From JBASNZ01 sp049657775 (GTDB lineage Bacteria > Actinomycetota > Coriobacteriia > Anaerosomatales > Anaerosomataceae): DNA of 64,000 nt. Positions 16,435-25,776 of this stretch are shown piece after piece (within the stretch, counting starts at the first letter, position 1; each line of letters begins with the position of its first letter). Position numbers and translations under genes: made by a program. The notes under the pieces were generated by a model that was given only the letters and a program-made list of their open reading frames with translations, made no database searches and was not told the DNA's origin. The stretch lies in assembly GCA_049657775.1 (NCBI GenBank), contig JBASNZ010000050.1, positions 9,076 to 73,075 on the forward strand, given 5' to 3'.

Positions 16435-17721
16435 GTGCAACCTCGCGAAGTCTGGGGCACCGTGTTCTCTACGCTGAAGAACCACGACTACCGTCTGCTC
16501 TGGATGGGCCAGGGTGTCTCGATCCTCGGCGACCAGTTCTACCTGGTCGCACTACCGTGGCTGGTACTCCAGCTCACGCGAGATCCGGTACAACTGGGCC
16601 TCGTACTTGCGGCCGCAGGTGTACCGCGTGCGCTGTTCATGCTCGTGGGTGGCGCATGGGCCGATCGCCACTCCCCCCGCACGATCATGCTGGTTTCGGA
16701 CGTCGTCCGCTTTGCGGCAGTCGGCTACATCGGCATCGCAACACTTGCGAGCTCGATCAGGATGTGGCAGGTCTACGTCGTTGCCGTCATCTTCGGCACC
16801 GTCAGCGGGTTCTTCATCCCGGCGGCGCAGTCCGCGATCCCCCGGCTGCTCGAGGATCAAGCGCTCGAACGCGGCAACGCGCTCATGCGAATCGTCGAGA
16901 ACGGGGCGGCGTTCCTGGGACCTGCCGCTGCAGGCGTGCTCATCGCAACGTTCGGGAGTCAGGTCGTCGCCGGCGAGACGACTGCGTCCCTGGCGGGCAT
17001 CGGCGTTGCGATGGCGTTCGACAGCGCGACGTTCCTCTTCTCGGCAGCGTGTGTCGCGTTCGTACGTCACCTGCGCGCGCCGGAGTCCCATCCTGACACG
17101 CACCCGATCGCCGACATCGCCGAGGGGCTCCGGTTCGCCTGGCGCACCCCTGCAGTGCGGGTGCTCATCGCGCTCATCGCGCTCGTGAACTTCGCGCTCG
17201 CAGGGCCGCTACAGGTGGGTGTGCCGCTGCTGGCGAGCACCCGGCTGGGGGGCGCCGCGGCTTTCGGTGTGATCATGTCGGCCCTTGCGGGCGGACGGCT
17301 CGTTGGGATGGCGGTGGCTGGTTCGCGCGGCCGTCCGGCTCGTGTGGCGTTGCGCACGCTCATGGTCGCCAGCTATACACTCTACGGCGCGGCCATGGTA
17401 TGGCTCATCGTGGTCTCGGCCACCTGGCAGGCACTGCCGCTGCTCGCGCTTGTCGGAGCCGTAGACGGCTACGTGGGAATCCTGATCGTGTCGCAGCTCC
17501 AGCGCATGACCCCTCAACCGATGCTCGGCAGGGCCATGGGCATCGTGATGCTTTCGATCTTCGGCATGATGCCGCTCTCGCAGGCCATCGCAGGCTGGGT
17601 CAGCGCTTTCAGTCTGGCTGCGCTCTTCGCGGGGTCGGCGGTCGCAATGGGGGCGATCGCACTGTTCGCGTGGTCCCGGCGAGATATCCACTCGCTCACT
17701 GCGGGAGACGATCCCTCATGA
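16435..17721 (+). CDS. MFS transporter
   Basis: 428 aa with about 12 hydrophobic segments. The motif-A region GGAWADRHSPRTIMLVSD follows TM2. RNAIVENGA-type sequence (NALMRIVENGAAFLGPAAAG) and DSATFLFSA in the first half are typical of the MFS_3/enterobactin exporter-like subfamily, so export of a small molecule or drug is most likely. The start is GTG 16435. TACGCT lies eight nt upstream (16421-16426) and no good Shine-Dalgarno site is present. It ends 23 nt before the converging CDGSH gene. The substrate is unknown. Confidence 0.85.
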   Translation: MQPREVWGTVFSTLKNHDYRLLWMGQGVSILGDQFYLVALPWLVLQLTRDPVQLGLVLAAAGVPRALFMLVGGAWADRHSPRTIMLVSDVVRFAAVGYIGIATLASSIRMWQVYVVAVIFGTVSGFFIPAAQSAIPRLLEDQALERGNALMRIVENGAAFLGPAAAGVLIATFGSQVVAGETTASLAGIGVAMAFDSATFLFSAACVAFVRHLRAPESHPDTHPIADIAEGLRFAWRTPAVRVLIALIALVNFALAGPLQVGVPLLASTRLGGAAAFGVIMSALAGGRLVGMAVAGSRGRPARVALRTLMVASYTLYGAAMVWLIVVSATWQALPLLALVGAVDGYVGILIVSQLQRMTPQPMLGRAMGIVMLSIFGMMPLSQAIAGWVSAFSLAALFAGSAVAMGAIALFAWSRRDIHSLTAGDDPS

Positions 17722-17743
17722 ACTGGTACGAGAGCGCGGGGGT

Positions 17744-17983
17744 CTAGTACTCGACGTGCGAGCCGTCGCAGTACGGCGGGTTGAGCGTGAGCCCACAGGT
17801 GCAGACCTCCACCTGGCTCATGCCGTCCGACTCAAAGTCCAGCGGGGTGATCCCGCTGCCAACGTGCGAACCGTCGCAGTATGGCGGGGTCTGTGTCTTG
17901 CCGCAGCGACACCAGTGATACATACCTGCTGGCAGCACTCCCGCGGCTGGCTTCTCGAGTGCCTCGGCGTGTGTGAATCTCAT
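17744..17983 (-). CDS. Tandem CDGSH-type iron-sulfur protein
   Basis: 79 aa, ATG 17983 with GGAGA upstream. Two copies of the C-x-C-x8-C-D-G-S-H motif (CRCGKTQTPPYCDGSH at 25-40 and CTCGLTLNPPYCDGSH at 61-76) each bind a 3Cys-1His [2Fe-2S] cluster in this family. No membrane anchor is present, unlike mitochondrial mitoNEET. Tandem motifs in one chain are typical of the MiNT-like and bacterial class. The likely role is electron or cluster transfer in the cytosol. The gene stands alone. Confidence 0.92.
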   Translation of the reverse strand: MRFTHAEALEKPAAGVLPAGMYHWCRCGKTQTPPYCDGSHVGSGITPLDFESDGMSQVEVCTCGLTLNPPYCDGSHVEY

Positions 17984-18044
17984 GGTTGTCTCCGATCGTC
18001 GGTATCCGGCGCACTCGGAGAACGTACCCGCCCGGTCCCGGACC

Positions 18045-19446
18045 CTATCTAGGCGCGTCCAATCTCGCGCCGTCCATCCCCAGCACCCAGCCGCGGAGCA
18101 GCCTGCCCGTGACGCGGACGCGCGAGGCCTGTACATGCGACGCGGTGTCCCGTGTGGTGTGGTAGACCGGATCGTCTCGCCACTCCAGCCAGGCGGCCGG
18201 GATACCCGCACGCTCAAAGCCCTCGTGATCGCTCCAGCCGTACACACCCGGGTCCTTGAGGTACGGGAGCGGCTGACCCACGAACCAGGCCCGCGTCCTG
18301 ATCGCGGCCACCGCCGTCTGCGGCCCCGTTCCCAGGCTGCGGATGTTGAACGTACTGCCGTAGCCGACCATGTCCACCGACACCATGCCCGAGATGGCCG
18401 CATTCTCCGCCGAGGAGAGAGCGGCCACGTACTGCCGCGAGCCAAAGTGGTGGTCGTCCGCCGTATCGCCCGCGATCTCCTCGGCACCAAAAGCGATGAA
18501 GCGCACGGTGGGCGTTGTTGTCGCCTGCGCGAGCACGCGTGCGAGTTCGAGTGTGACCGCGACACCGCTCGCATTGTCGTTGGCGCCGGATGACGGGTAC
18601 TTTGAGTCGATGTGCGCGCCTAGGACGATCACCTCGGGGCGTGTCCCCGTGTGCTGAGCGATCACGTTGCGGGAGTGCTTGCCGTCGGGCAGTGCCACAT
18701 CTTGCGTGGTGACCGTGTAGCCCCAGCTTCGCAGCTGCGCGGCAACATAGTCGCACGCCTGCCGCTCGGCTGTGCCGCCAGCCGGGCGCGAACCGAACCC
18801 TGCGATCGCACTCACGTGCCCCATCGAGCGGTTGATGTCGAAGTGCGGTGCGACAAGCGCGTGCAGCGCCTCCTGGCGAACGTGCGCGGGAAGCGCCACG
18901 GTACCGCCGACGCATACAAAGCCGCTCACCGCTGCCCGCCTGGAGTAGAGCGCGGCCGCCATGCGATCGGATAGCCCCGCTCGCGGCGACAGCAACAGCG
19001 GAGCTTGCCGTTTGCCGAGGAGAGGAGCGGCCGCGAGGGCGTCGGCAAAGTCGTCGGCGGTCGCAAGCCCCGGCTTGGCCCAGGAGAACCCGGCCTCTGT
19101 CTCGGCGTAGGCGGCGATCGCCAGACCTGTTGCGTACCGGTCGGCACCTGCGATGCGGGACACGCTCCCGGCGACACTGGCGATGCGTGCTTCGAGTGCC
19201 GGGGACACGACCGCGGTGCCACCGATGATGGTCGCGCGCGTGACTCCGGCATCATCCATCGCCGCGAGCGCGTCGCGCAGGTCGTTGAGCGCGGCGTCGC
19301 TTACCGCCGAGTGCGTCCGGCCACGCGCCTGCGGTAGCGAGCACCACGGCCGGCGCACCTGATGGATATGCGGCCTGCGAGATCGCGGTCGCGGTGCGAC
19401 CTCCTTGAGCGTCCTTCGCCTGTAGTCTACAGCGATTCGTTCGCCG
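18045..19446 (-). pseudogene. CWB2-repeat / M28 zinc aminopeptidase, 5'-truncated and frameshifted
   Basis: The C-terminal M28 peptidase domain is intact, with the zinc ligands in LGAHIDSKYPSSGANDNASG, AFGAEEIAG, SVDMVGYG and YHTTRDT. Upstream, in the same frame, are one and a half CWB2 repeats (ATIIGGTAVVSPALE, IAGADRYATGLAIAAYAE). Near 19310 the frame breaks. The other frame carries GRTATAISQAAYPSGAP followed by AVVLATAGAWPDALGG, the start of the first CWB2 repeat. About 15 residues that normally follow WPDALGG are missing and the frame shifts. No signal peptide or start codon is found; a TGA precedes the remnant. The intact ancestor would have been a secreted, wall-anchored peptidase. Confidence 0.7.
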
Positions 19447-19521
19447 TCACCCTCCCATGACCACCCCAGCCCCGACTTCTGGTAGGGTGTTGAACTATCA
19501 CCCCCGACCTCCCGAGGAACC

Positions 19522-21171
19522 ATGGCTGCTATTCTCGAAGCCTGGCGCGCCGGTCTACTTCGTCGTGACAACTTCGCGCGCAACGTCGTTGCCGGCATCG
19601 TCGTCGGCGTTGTTGCCATACCGCTGGCGATGGCGTTCGCGATCGCCAGCGGCGCCAAGCCCGAACAGGGCCTCTACACCGCTGTCGTCGCGGGTCTCGT
19701 CGTCACGCTCTTCGGGGGCAGTCGCGTGCAGATCGCCGGTCCCACCGGCGCGTTCGCCGTGCTCCTGTTCGGCATCACCGCCAAGTACGGCTTCGCGGGC
19801 CTCCAGGTGGTCACGATGCTTGCGGGCGCGATGCTCCTGATCTTCGGCCTGGCCAAGCTCGGCGCGGTGATCAAGTTCATCCCGGAGTCGGTGATCCTGG
19901 GTTTCACCGCCGGTATCGCCATGGTGATATGGGTGGGCCAGTGGGGCAACTTCTTCGGGCTTGAGCCGGTATCGGCCGAGCACTTCCACACCAGACTGCT
20001 TGCGCTCGTTCAGGCACTTCCGGGTCTTCATCCTGCAACCACGCTGCTGGCGATCGCGTGCGTTATCGTCATCGTGATCTGGCCCAGAGTCCCCGTGGTG
20101 GGCGCCGTGCCCGGACCGCTCGTGGCGCTCGTGGGCGCCACGGCATTCGTCGCTCTCGCGAATCCCGCGGGTGTTGCCACCATCGGGTCGGCGTTTGGTG
20201 GGATCCCGCGCGGGCTGCCGCCCCTCACCGTCCCAAACGTCTCACTCGACCTGGTGATGGAACTCATCCGCCCCGCGTTCGCCATCGCGCTCCTCGGCGC
20301 CATCGAGTCGCTGCTCTCCGCCACCGTCGCCGACGGCATGGCGGGCACGCGGCACGATGCGAATCAGGAACTCCTCGGCCAGGGGGCGGCCAACATCCTC
20401 GCCGGGCTGTTTGGCGGATTCGCCGCCACCGGCGCCATCGCCCGAACGGCTACCAACATCCGGCACGGCGGCAACAGCCCCATCGCGGGGCTCGTGCACG
20501 TCGCGGTCGTCCTGCTCGTGATCGTCGCACTCGCTCCGCTGGCTGCGTCCGTCCCGCTCGCCGCGCTCGCCGCGATCCTCTTCGTCGTCGCGTTCAACAT
20601 GAGCGACATCGGTCGCGTGGTCCGCACGGTGAGGCGGGCCCCGCGCTCGGACGTGGCGGTCATGCTCGTCACGCTCGTGCTCACGATATTCACCGACCTC
20701 GTCCTGGCCGTGGAGATCGGTGTCATCCTCGCGATGCTCAACTTCTTCCGGCGAATGACCGTAGCCGTCGGCGTCCGCGCGCTCGACGATGCCGGACTTG
20801 CGGAACACGCCGCACAAGGCGAGCAGATCGACCTTCCCGAGGGGGTCATCGTCTACACGATCGACGGACCGTTCTTCTTCGGGGCGATCGAGCAGTTCGA
20901 GGCGGCGCTGCTGCACACGCATACCGAGCCCACGGGCATCGTCATCAGTCTCGCGCGAGTGCCGTTTGTCGACCTGACCGCACTGGTGGCGCTGCGTGAG
21001 GCGGTCGACCGGCTGCGCAAGCACGGCGTCGCGGTCGCGTTGTGCTGCACGAGCGCTGCGGTAGCAGAGCGTATCGAGCGTGCCGAGATCACGTCGGTGC
21101 TCTCCGCGCCGGCGACCGCATCTCTGTCGGAGGCGGTCGAAAGTGTGAGACGGCCGCAGGTTACTCCGTAG
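19522..21171 (+). CDS. SulP-family inorganic anion transporter
   Basis: 549 aa, ATG 19522 with GAGGAACC upstream. The membrane domain shows the SLC26/SulP pattern: VVGVVAIPLAMAFAIASGAKPEQGLYTAVVAG in the first helices, GGSRVQIAGPTGAFAVL, and QELLGQGAANILAGLFGGFAATGAIARTATN, with about 10-12 hydrophobic segments to residue 420. A C-terminal STAS domain (about 430-540; VIVYTIDGPFFFGAIEQFE, PFVDLTALVAL) is present. Substrates in the family include sulfate, bicarbonate and carboxylates. A carbonic anhydrase gene exists in the window but is not adjacent. The last 11 nt overlap the converging GGDEF gene. Confidence 0.93.
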   Translation: MAAILEAWRAGLLRRDNFARNVVAGIVVGVVAIPLAMAFAIASGAKPEQGLYTAVVAGLVVTLFGGSRVQIAGPTGAFAVLLFGITAKYGFAGLQVVTMLAGAMLLIFGLAKLGAVIKFIPESVILGFTAGIAMVIWVGQWGNFFGLEPVSAEHFHTRLLALVQALPGLHPATTLLAIACVIVIVIWPRVPVVGAVPGPLVALVGATAFVALANPAGVATIGSAFGGIPRGLPPLTVPNVSLDLVMELIRPAFAIALLGAIESLLSATVADGMAGTRHDANQELLGQGAANILAGLFGGFAATGAIARTATNIRHGGNSPIAGLVHVAVVLLVIVALAPLAASVPLAALAAILFVVAFNMSDIGRVVRTVRRAPRSDVAVMLVTLVLTIFTDLVLAVEIGVILAMLNFFRRMTVAVGVRALDDAGLAEHAAQGEQIDLPEGVIVYTIDGPFFFGAIEQFEAALLHTHTEPTGIVISLARVPFVDLTALVALREAVDRLRKHGVAVALCCTSAAVAERIERAEITSVLSAPATASLSEAVESVRRPQVTP

Positions 21172-22589
21172 CGCCCTGTCGCCTTGCCTCAGATTCGTCC
21201 GATATCCGAGTCCGCGTCTTGGGACCGACCTTCGATGCATACATGTCAGCATCGGCCGTCGCCATCAAGACGTCCAGGTCATCGCCGTCGCCCGGGAACA
21301 TCGCCATACCCACGCTTGCCGAGGAGATGACCTCCTCACCGAACAGGTCGAACGGCTCGCGCAGCGCCGCACGCACGCGGTCCACCATCTCGTCGGCAGC
21401 TGACCGGTCCTCCGCCCTGGCAAGCACCACGAACTCGTCGCCGCCGATGCGAGAAACGGTGTCCTCGCCGCGGAACAGCGTGGACAGCCTGCCTGCCGCG
21501 AGGCTGAGTAGCTCGTCACCTGCCGAGTGTCCGAATGTGTCGTTCACGATCTTGAGGTCATCAACGTCTACGAACAGCACCGCGAACCGCTCCCCCATGC
21601 GCCGTGCCCGCGCGATGGCCTGCTGTCCGCGATCATGCAGAAGCGTACGGTTGGGCAGCCCCGTAAGCTGGTCCGAGTAGGCGAGCCTGCGCACCGACGC
21701 CTCGGCCGCACGTCTCTCCGATATGTCGCGCGCCACATCCACGATGTAGTCGTGCCCACTCACTGACATGGGCGACATATGGGACTCAAGCGGCCTTACC
21801 GCCGCGTCGGAGCAGCAGGTCTCGGTCTCGAACGTCGCGTACGATCCCTGTCGGACCGTCTGCAGGTGCGCGTCAAAACTGTCCACGTCTGCCCGGGCGA
21901 TGAAGTGACGCATGTTGCGACCGAGAAGGTCTTCGCGGAGACACCCCCGGTGCATGCAAGCGGTGTCGTTCGCATAGACGATCGTCCCGTCCGGTCGGTA
22001 CACCAGCACGGCGTCGGTCGTCTGATCCAGGAGCAATGAGCGGAAGGTGAGCTCCTCTTGGAGCTGCGAGCGTTCGGTAAGATCGATTCCGGCGCTCCTG
22101 ACACCACGGGGATTCACGGCCTCGTCGCGCAGGATGCGCCTATGCCACACAACGGTATGACGGCTTCCCTCGACGTCGGTCATATCGTACTCGACGTACT
22201 CATCGTTGCCCTCGGGCGACTGCAGCAGGCGCGTGAAGCTTGCGTGGACTTCATCACGAGCCGCCAGATCCACGAAGTCCTCAAACCAGTTGCGCCCCAG
22301 CACCTCGCTCTCCGATGCGCCGATGAGCCACAAAGACCCCCCGGACGCGGACGATTCCACCGAGGAGCAGAACCGAGACGAGAAGGGCGGTGATGGCTTC
22401 GTGCAGGTCTCCGCCAGTGCTCGCATAGTAGACGCGACGCCACGCTTGGATCACGAGTCCAAGGCACATCACGATCCATAAGACGCGTCGCCCGCTGAGC
22501 GGGATCATGAGAAGCGCGAGCGCCGCAGCGACGACCTGCAGCGCTGCGGCCAGGTAGAGCATGAGGTGGATGCCGAGCTGGACATCCAT
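21161..22589 (-). pseudogene. Membrane PAS-PAS-GGDEF diguanylate cyclase, frameshifted with internal loss
   Basis: The 5' frame (22589-22281) encodes three transmembrane helices ending LLVSVLLLGGIVRVRG, a layout usually followed by PAS domains. Near 22330 the frame shifts. A second frame then picks up in the middle of a PAS domain (IGASESEVLGRNWFEDFV), continues through a second PAS (VLVYRPDGTIVYANDTA) and ends in a GGDEF domain with an intact active site (RIGGDEFVVL) and inhibitory-site region. About 50-60 residues between helix 3 and mid-PAS are missing. The first ATG in the second frame (22426) is not a credible start. As written, no membrane-linked cyclase is made. Confidence 0.65.
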
Positions 22590-22642
22590 GCCGGTCCCCG
22601 ATCCCTCGCCCCCGCTGCCCCGACGGGAGTCGTACCAGGGTT

Positions 22643-22648
22643 ATCGTA
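22643..22648 (-). promoter_or_regulatory. -10 box for the GGDEF gene within an inverted repeat
   Basis: TACGAT (minus strand) about 53 nt before ATG 22589, inside CCAGG-N9-CCTGG. The surrounding gap 22590-22815 also holds inverted repeats at 22683-22715 and 22731-22746. Confidence 0.4.
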
Positions 22649-22771
22649 CCTGGAATATGCTGGACCGAACATATGTTTACTGAACGCCGGTTATCCGAGC
22701 GTCCCAGACGGCGTTTGGCGTGCGACGAGTGGCGCAAGCCTGCGCCGACAGGCCGCGATACGTAGACCGCC

Positions 22772-22797
22772 GGGGACCCCACCGGCATGGGGTCCCC
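22772..22797 (-). terminator. Terminator hairpin after the diheme cytochrome gene
   Basis: A perfect 10-bp stem (22772-22781 with 22788-22797) and a six-nt loop, 18 nt past the cytochrome stop. There is no T-tract. Confidence 0.7.
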
Positions 22798-22815
22798 GAC
22801 TGGTAGGGTGGGTGA

Positions 22816-24285
22816 CTAAGGTTCGATCGCCAGCAGGACGAGCATCTCTTTGAGGGCCCAGTAGGCCCTGCGCTGCGCCGTTGGCTCCAAGATCCAGTCG
22901 CCGGTGTTGAGCGCCTCTGCGGTAGCCACCCCGTCGACCTTGGGAAGGAGGTCTGTCTCGATCTTGTCGATCGCGGCAGCTGTCTTGCCCATGGACAGCA
23001 GCCGATCCACGACGGCGATCTTGGCGGCGAACGGTACGGTCATGTTCTTGCCACGCCACGACGTGAGCGGCAGCGCCTCGACGTAGTCGCTGAGTTGCGC
23101 GAGCTTCGCGCGCGTTGTTGGAATCGGGTCGATAGCTCCGTACACGACGAACTTACTCGCATCGACGTAGTCCCAGCCTGCTTCCATGATGTCGATGTCG
23201 GTGGTTCCCGCCGGCAACGGCTCGACCCTTACGATCGTCGCCGAGCGGGTGGCATAGCCGGCGTTGTGGTCCCAGCTGGCCGCGAAGGGCCAGATGACTG
23301 ACTGGTAGGGCGAGGTCGACGACTGGTCGGGAGGACCCGGCACCGCTTGCGGAGGCACCACGCGGAACGGACCCTCGCCATCGAGCTTGTTGGACGTATT
23401 CAGGACGCCGGGCTGGAGGTAGGCACCCTCGCGTTTGTACGCGAGCAGCAGCTTGAGCCCGCCGTCGACCTCGATCGGTTCACCATTACTGCGACCTGCG
23501 GACGACGGCGCACTGTAGTCGCACCAGCCGTACGTCGTGATGGCCGCGTCAGCCTGAGGACTGTAGAAGAAGGGCGCTGCCGGGTAGATCCAGCGCACAG
23601 GATACATGCCGGGTTCGTAGTCGAGCGGGTGGTACTGCGAGAAACCGTCAGGCGAGGAGACTTTGATGCCGGATGCCCACGACAAGACGCCGGCCTCGTT
23701 GAGGATGTCAGCCACCGGGACGCCCGTGTACTCAACGTAAGAGTCGCCCGACTTGTGCGTGTTCATCAGCAGGAACTGCGTGTGCGGGTCCATCGCCTCG
23801 ATGTCCGAGAGCGAGTAGACCCTGTACGGCGCCTCCACCTTGGTCGGATCGTCGTCGGGATCCCCGGGGTAGCGCACAGCCGCGATCTCATCGGCGTTGG
23901 AGAAGCCGTCCAGATCGGAATCTGTAGACTCGATGCCACGGACGGCCGCAGGCACGCGCCCTGACATCAGGTAGTCCAGGCCGTAGGGATTGAGCGTGAC
24001 CAGGATGTCGCCCATGGCATCGTAGCCGTAGACATAGTGGCACCACTGACAGCTGCCGAGACTCACCGTCTTACCCTTGCTGTCCACGTAGCTGCCGCCG
24101 CTGTGACACAGGGTGCACGAGTCGAGCTTGGTGCCGGCGGCCTCGGGGTGGACCTCTAAGAAGAAGTCCGAGTCGATCTCTCCCATGTGGTGATATGCGG
24201 CGAACGCCGGAGCGGCGAGCCCCAGCACGAGAACGAACGCACCCACAAGCGTGAGGAGTGCGAGCGTGCGTTTGCGAGTAGACAT
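22816..24285 (-). CDS. Secreted diheme c-type cytochrome with Ca-binding motif and GEGPFR-type domain
   Basis: 489 aa from ATG 24285 with AAGGGGGA upstream. A signal peptide (1-30, ending APAFAA) is followed by two heme-c sites, CTLCH at 57-61 and CQWCH at 79-83. A DSDLDGFSNADEI loop (122-134) looks like an EF-hand/thrombospondin-3 calcium site. Residues 140-430 resemble a domain seen in extracytoplasmic cytochromes of anaerobes (VPVADILNEAGV, IKVSSPDGFSQYHPLDY, GEGPFRVVPPQ, DHNAGYATRSATIVRV), distantly like molybdopterin-binding oxidoreductase folds. The C-terminal 80 residues form a helical domain. The protein probably carries electrons outside the membrane. It has its own strong promoter and a 270-nt leader. 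Confidence 0.8.
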   Translation of the reverse strand: MSTRKRTLALLTLVGAFVLVLGLAAPAFAAYHHMGEIDSDFFLEVHPEAAGTKLDSCTLCHSGGSYVDSKGKTVSLGSCQWCHYVYGYDAMGDILVTLNPYGLDYLMSGRVPAAVRGIESTDSDLDGFSNADEIAAVRYPGDPDDDPTKVEAPYRVYSLSDIEAMDPHTQFLLMNTHKSGDSYVEYTGVPVADILNEAGVLSWASGIKVSSPDGFSQYHPLDYEPGMYPVRWIYPAAPFFYSPQADAAITTYGWCDYSAPSSAGRSNGEPIEVDGGLKLLLAYKREGAYLQPGVLNTSNKLDGEGPFRVVPPQAVPGPPDQSSTSPYQSVIWPFAASWDHNAGYATRSATIVRVEPLPAGTTDIDIMEAGWDYVDASKFVVYGAIDPIPTTRAKLAQLSDYVEALPLTSWRGKNMTVPFAAKIAVVDRLLSMGKTAAAIDKIETDLLPKVDGVATAEALNTGDWILEPTAQRRAYWALKEMLVLLAIEP

Positions 24286-24553
24286 CGCAGTCCCCCTTCC
24301 CTCGGATCCGGCGCATCGGCCGGATCCCATCGACAACACGTCGTCTCGAAAGAGACGTGTCCCGAGCGCGCGCTTCCGCGCCTCGATGAGGGGAAGAAGA
24401 AGCCTTCCCCGCGTCGAGGAAGGCGAGACAAGGCGGCTGGGGGCCGCCTTATGAATCCCCTTTCCAAACACGGGAGGCCCGGTCGTTTCCTTCCGAACCC
24501 TGATCGGCACGACAACCGTGGGTTGGTCCCTTTAGGTTGGCGCGCTCGGAGAC
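24286..24553 (-). ncRNA. Long structured 5' leader of the cytochrome gene, candidate cis-regulatory RNA
   Basis: About 268 nt lie between the predicted start and ATG 24285. In transcript order, after a 5' region with CAACC-cac-GGTTG, it contains an 8-bp stem at 24450-24430 (AAGGCGGC/GCCGCCTT) followed by TTGTCT, like an attenuator. Next comes a long two-part hairpin with CCTCGA/TCGAGG outside and GGGGAAG/CTTCCCC inside. A GCGC-GGAA-GCGC tetraloop follows, then CGTCTC-tttc-GAGACG. A perfect 9-bp stem at 24327-24304 ends just before the ribosome site. No known riboswitch core (c-di-GMP, cobalamin, SAM, TPP, glycine) was recognised. Confidence 0.45.
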
Positions 24554-24559
24554 GGATAG

Positions 24560-24588
24560 ACCGTACTCCCGCGTGCCGGGGCTGTCAA
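24560..24588 (-). promoter_or_regulatory. Strong sigma70 promoter of the cytochrome gene
   Basis: Consensus TTGACA (24588-24583), 17-bp spacer, TACGGT (24565-24560) on the minus strand. This is the best -35 in the window. Transcription would start near 24553. Confidence 0.75.
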
Positions 24589-24627
24589 ACGGCGGGACTG
24601 CCCGGGGGCGCCAAGCGGTAGTTCCGA

Positions 24628-25776
24628 CTACCGGTGATGGATCAGGTGTCCGAGGAGCGGCACGTCGACCTCGATCGCCTTCTCGGGGCACATCTCCTGG
24701 CAGCAGTAGCACCTGATGCAGAGGGAGTAGTCGTGCTTGGGTGGCCGCTTATCGGCGGCACCGCCCGGTGTTGCCCAGTTGACCGCCTTGGGCGAGACCG
24801 GACACACCTTCACGCACGTACCGCATGCGGTGCAGCGGTCTGGCCGGATCACGGGCTTGGGGACCACGAAGCGCTTCACGAACGCCCCCGCCCCCATCGC
24901 CGGCGTCGTGGAGAGCGGGCGACGGTTCACGTTGTAGTCCAGGGCCACGAACTCGTCTACCGGATCGCCGACATACTCGATATCGGTGTACGTCCCGAGA
25001 CCGGCATCCTGACCATGCGTGATCGTCCCAACCAGCATCGGATCCAGAGCCATCATCCGGGCCACTGTTGCGTCCATTGCGACCGGGTCGTCGGACGCCA
25101 TGATCACGCGCATGGGTCGCGGGTCGCCCGATCGAGGCCCGTTGCCCTCCATCGCCACGATGCCGTCCATCACGAAGAGCCTGGGGGCGACTGCACGATT
25201 GAGGTCAACCAGCATCCGACAGAAACTGTCGACGTCGGGCATCCGGGCGTGGAACTCGCCTTTGCGCATGCCGACGATGCAGCCGAACTGGTTCTTGACC
25301 GCACCGGTCATCCGCGTGAGACCGTGCGTCTTGAACTTGGCCAGCGACACCAGACCGTCGGTATCGAGAACGCCGTTGGCCAGGAAGAACTGCTTGATGA
25401 GGTGCCCGTCAGGAAACGACACCTGGCGGCCATCCGAGAAGTCCGCCAAGGGGATACCGAGGCTCTCAGCCACGTCGACCAGGCCGGACTTGCGCGCGGC
25501 GCCCTCGGTTGAACCGAAGCCGGGAGAGTCGCCATACGACAGCGCTACGTCGGCAGCCGCAAGGTGCCGTGCGACCGCCGCGAACACAGTCGGATGCGTC
25601 GTCACACATGCGTCAGGCGCCGAGCCAACGAGCAGGTTTGGCTTGAGCAGGATGCGCTCCCCGGGCTGTACGAAGCGCGTCGCACCTCCTAGCAACTCCA
25701 GAGCGCGACCGACCGCGTCGAACACGAGCTTCTCGTCGTAGGACTCACAGCGAACGACAGCGACTGTTGATGGCAC
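24628..25776 (-). CDS. DUF362 protein with C-terminal 2[4Fe-4S] ferredoxin domain
   Basis: 382 aa from GTG 25776 with GAGGAG upstream. Residues 1-290 are the DUF362 domain (ILLKPNLLVG, THPTVFAAVARHL, LAKFKTHGLTRMTGAVKN, DPVAMDATVARMM). The last 80 residues hold two ferredoxin clusters: CTACGTCVKVCP and CIRCYCCQEMCP. This two-domain layout is common in anaerobes. Its reaction is not established, although some ferredoxin-DUF362 proteins take part in redox or lyase chemistry. There is no signal peptide. It ends 40 nt upstream of the cytochrome promoter and so may share physiology with it, but not a transcript. Confidence 0.85.
   Translation of the reverse strand: MPSTVAVVRCESYDEKLVFDAVGRALELLGGATRFVQPGERILLKPNLLVGSAPDACVTTHPTVFAAVARHLAAADVALSYGDSPGFGSTEGAARKSGLVDVAESLGIPLADFSDGRQVSFPDGHLIKQFFLANGVLDTDGLVSLAKFKTHGLTRMTGAVKNQFGCIVGMRKGEFHARMPDVDSFCRMLVDLNRAVAPRLFVMDGIVAMEGNGPRSGDPRPMRVIMASDDPVAMDATVARMMALDPMLVGTITHGQDAGLGTYTDIEYVGDPVDEFVALDYNVNRRPLSTTPAMGAGAFVKRFVVPKPVIRPDRCTACGTCVKVCPVSPKAVNWATPGGAADKRPPKHDYSLCIRCYCCQEMCPEKAIEVDVPLLGHLIHHR

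Noticed and set aside
18045..19658. M28 peptidase starting at 19658
   Set aside because: The N-terminal 100 residues are antisense of the SulP gene start and show no signal peptide or CWB2 similarity.
21161..22426. PAS-GGDEF protein starting at ATG 22426
   Set aside because: The first 30 residues are out-of-frame sequence of the membrane segment; there is no ribosome site. It was treated as part of a frameshifted gene.
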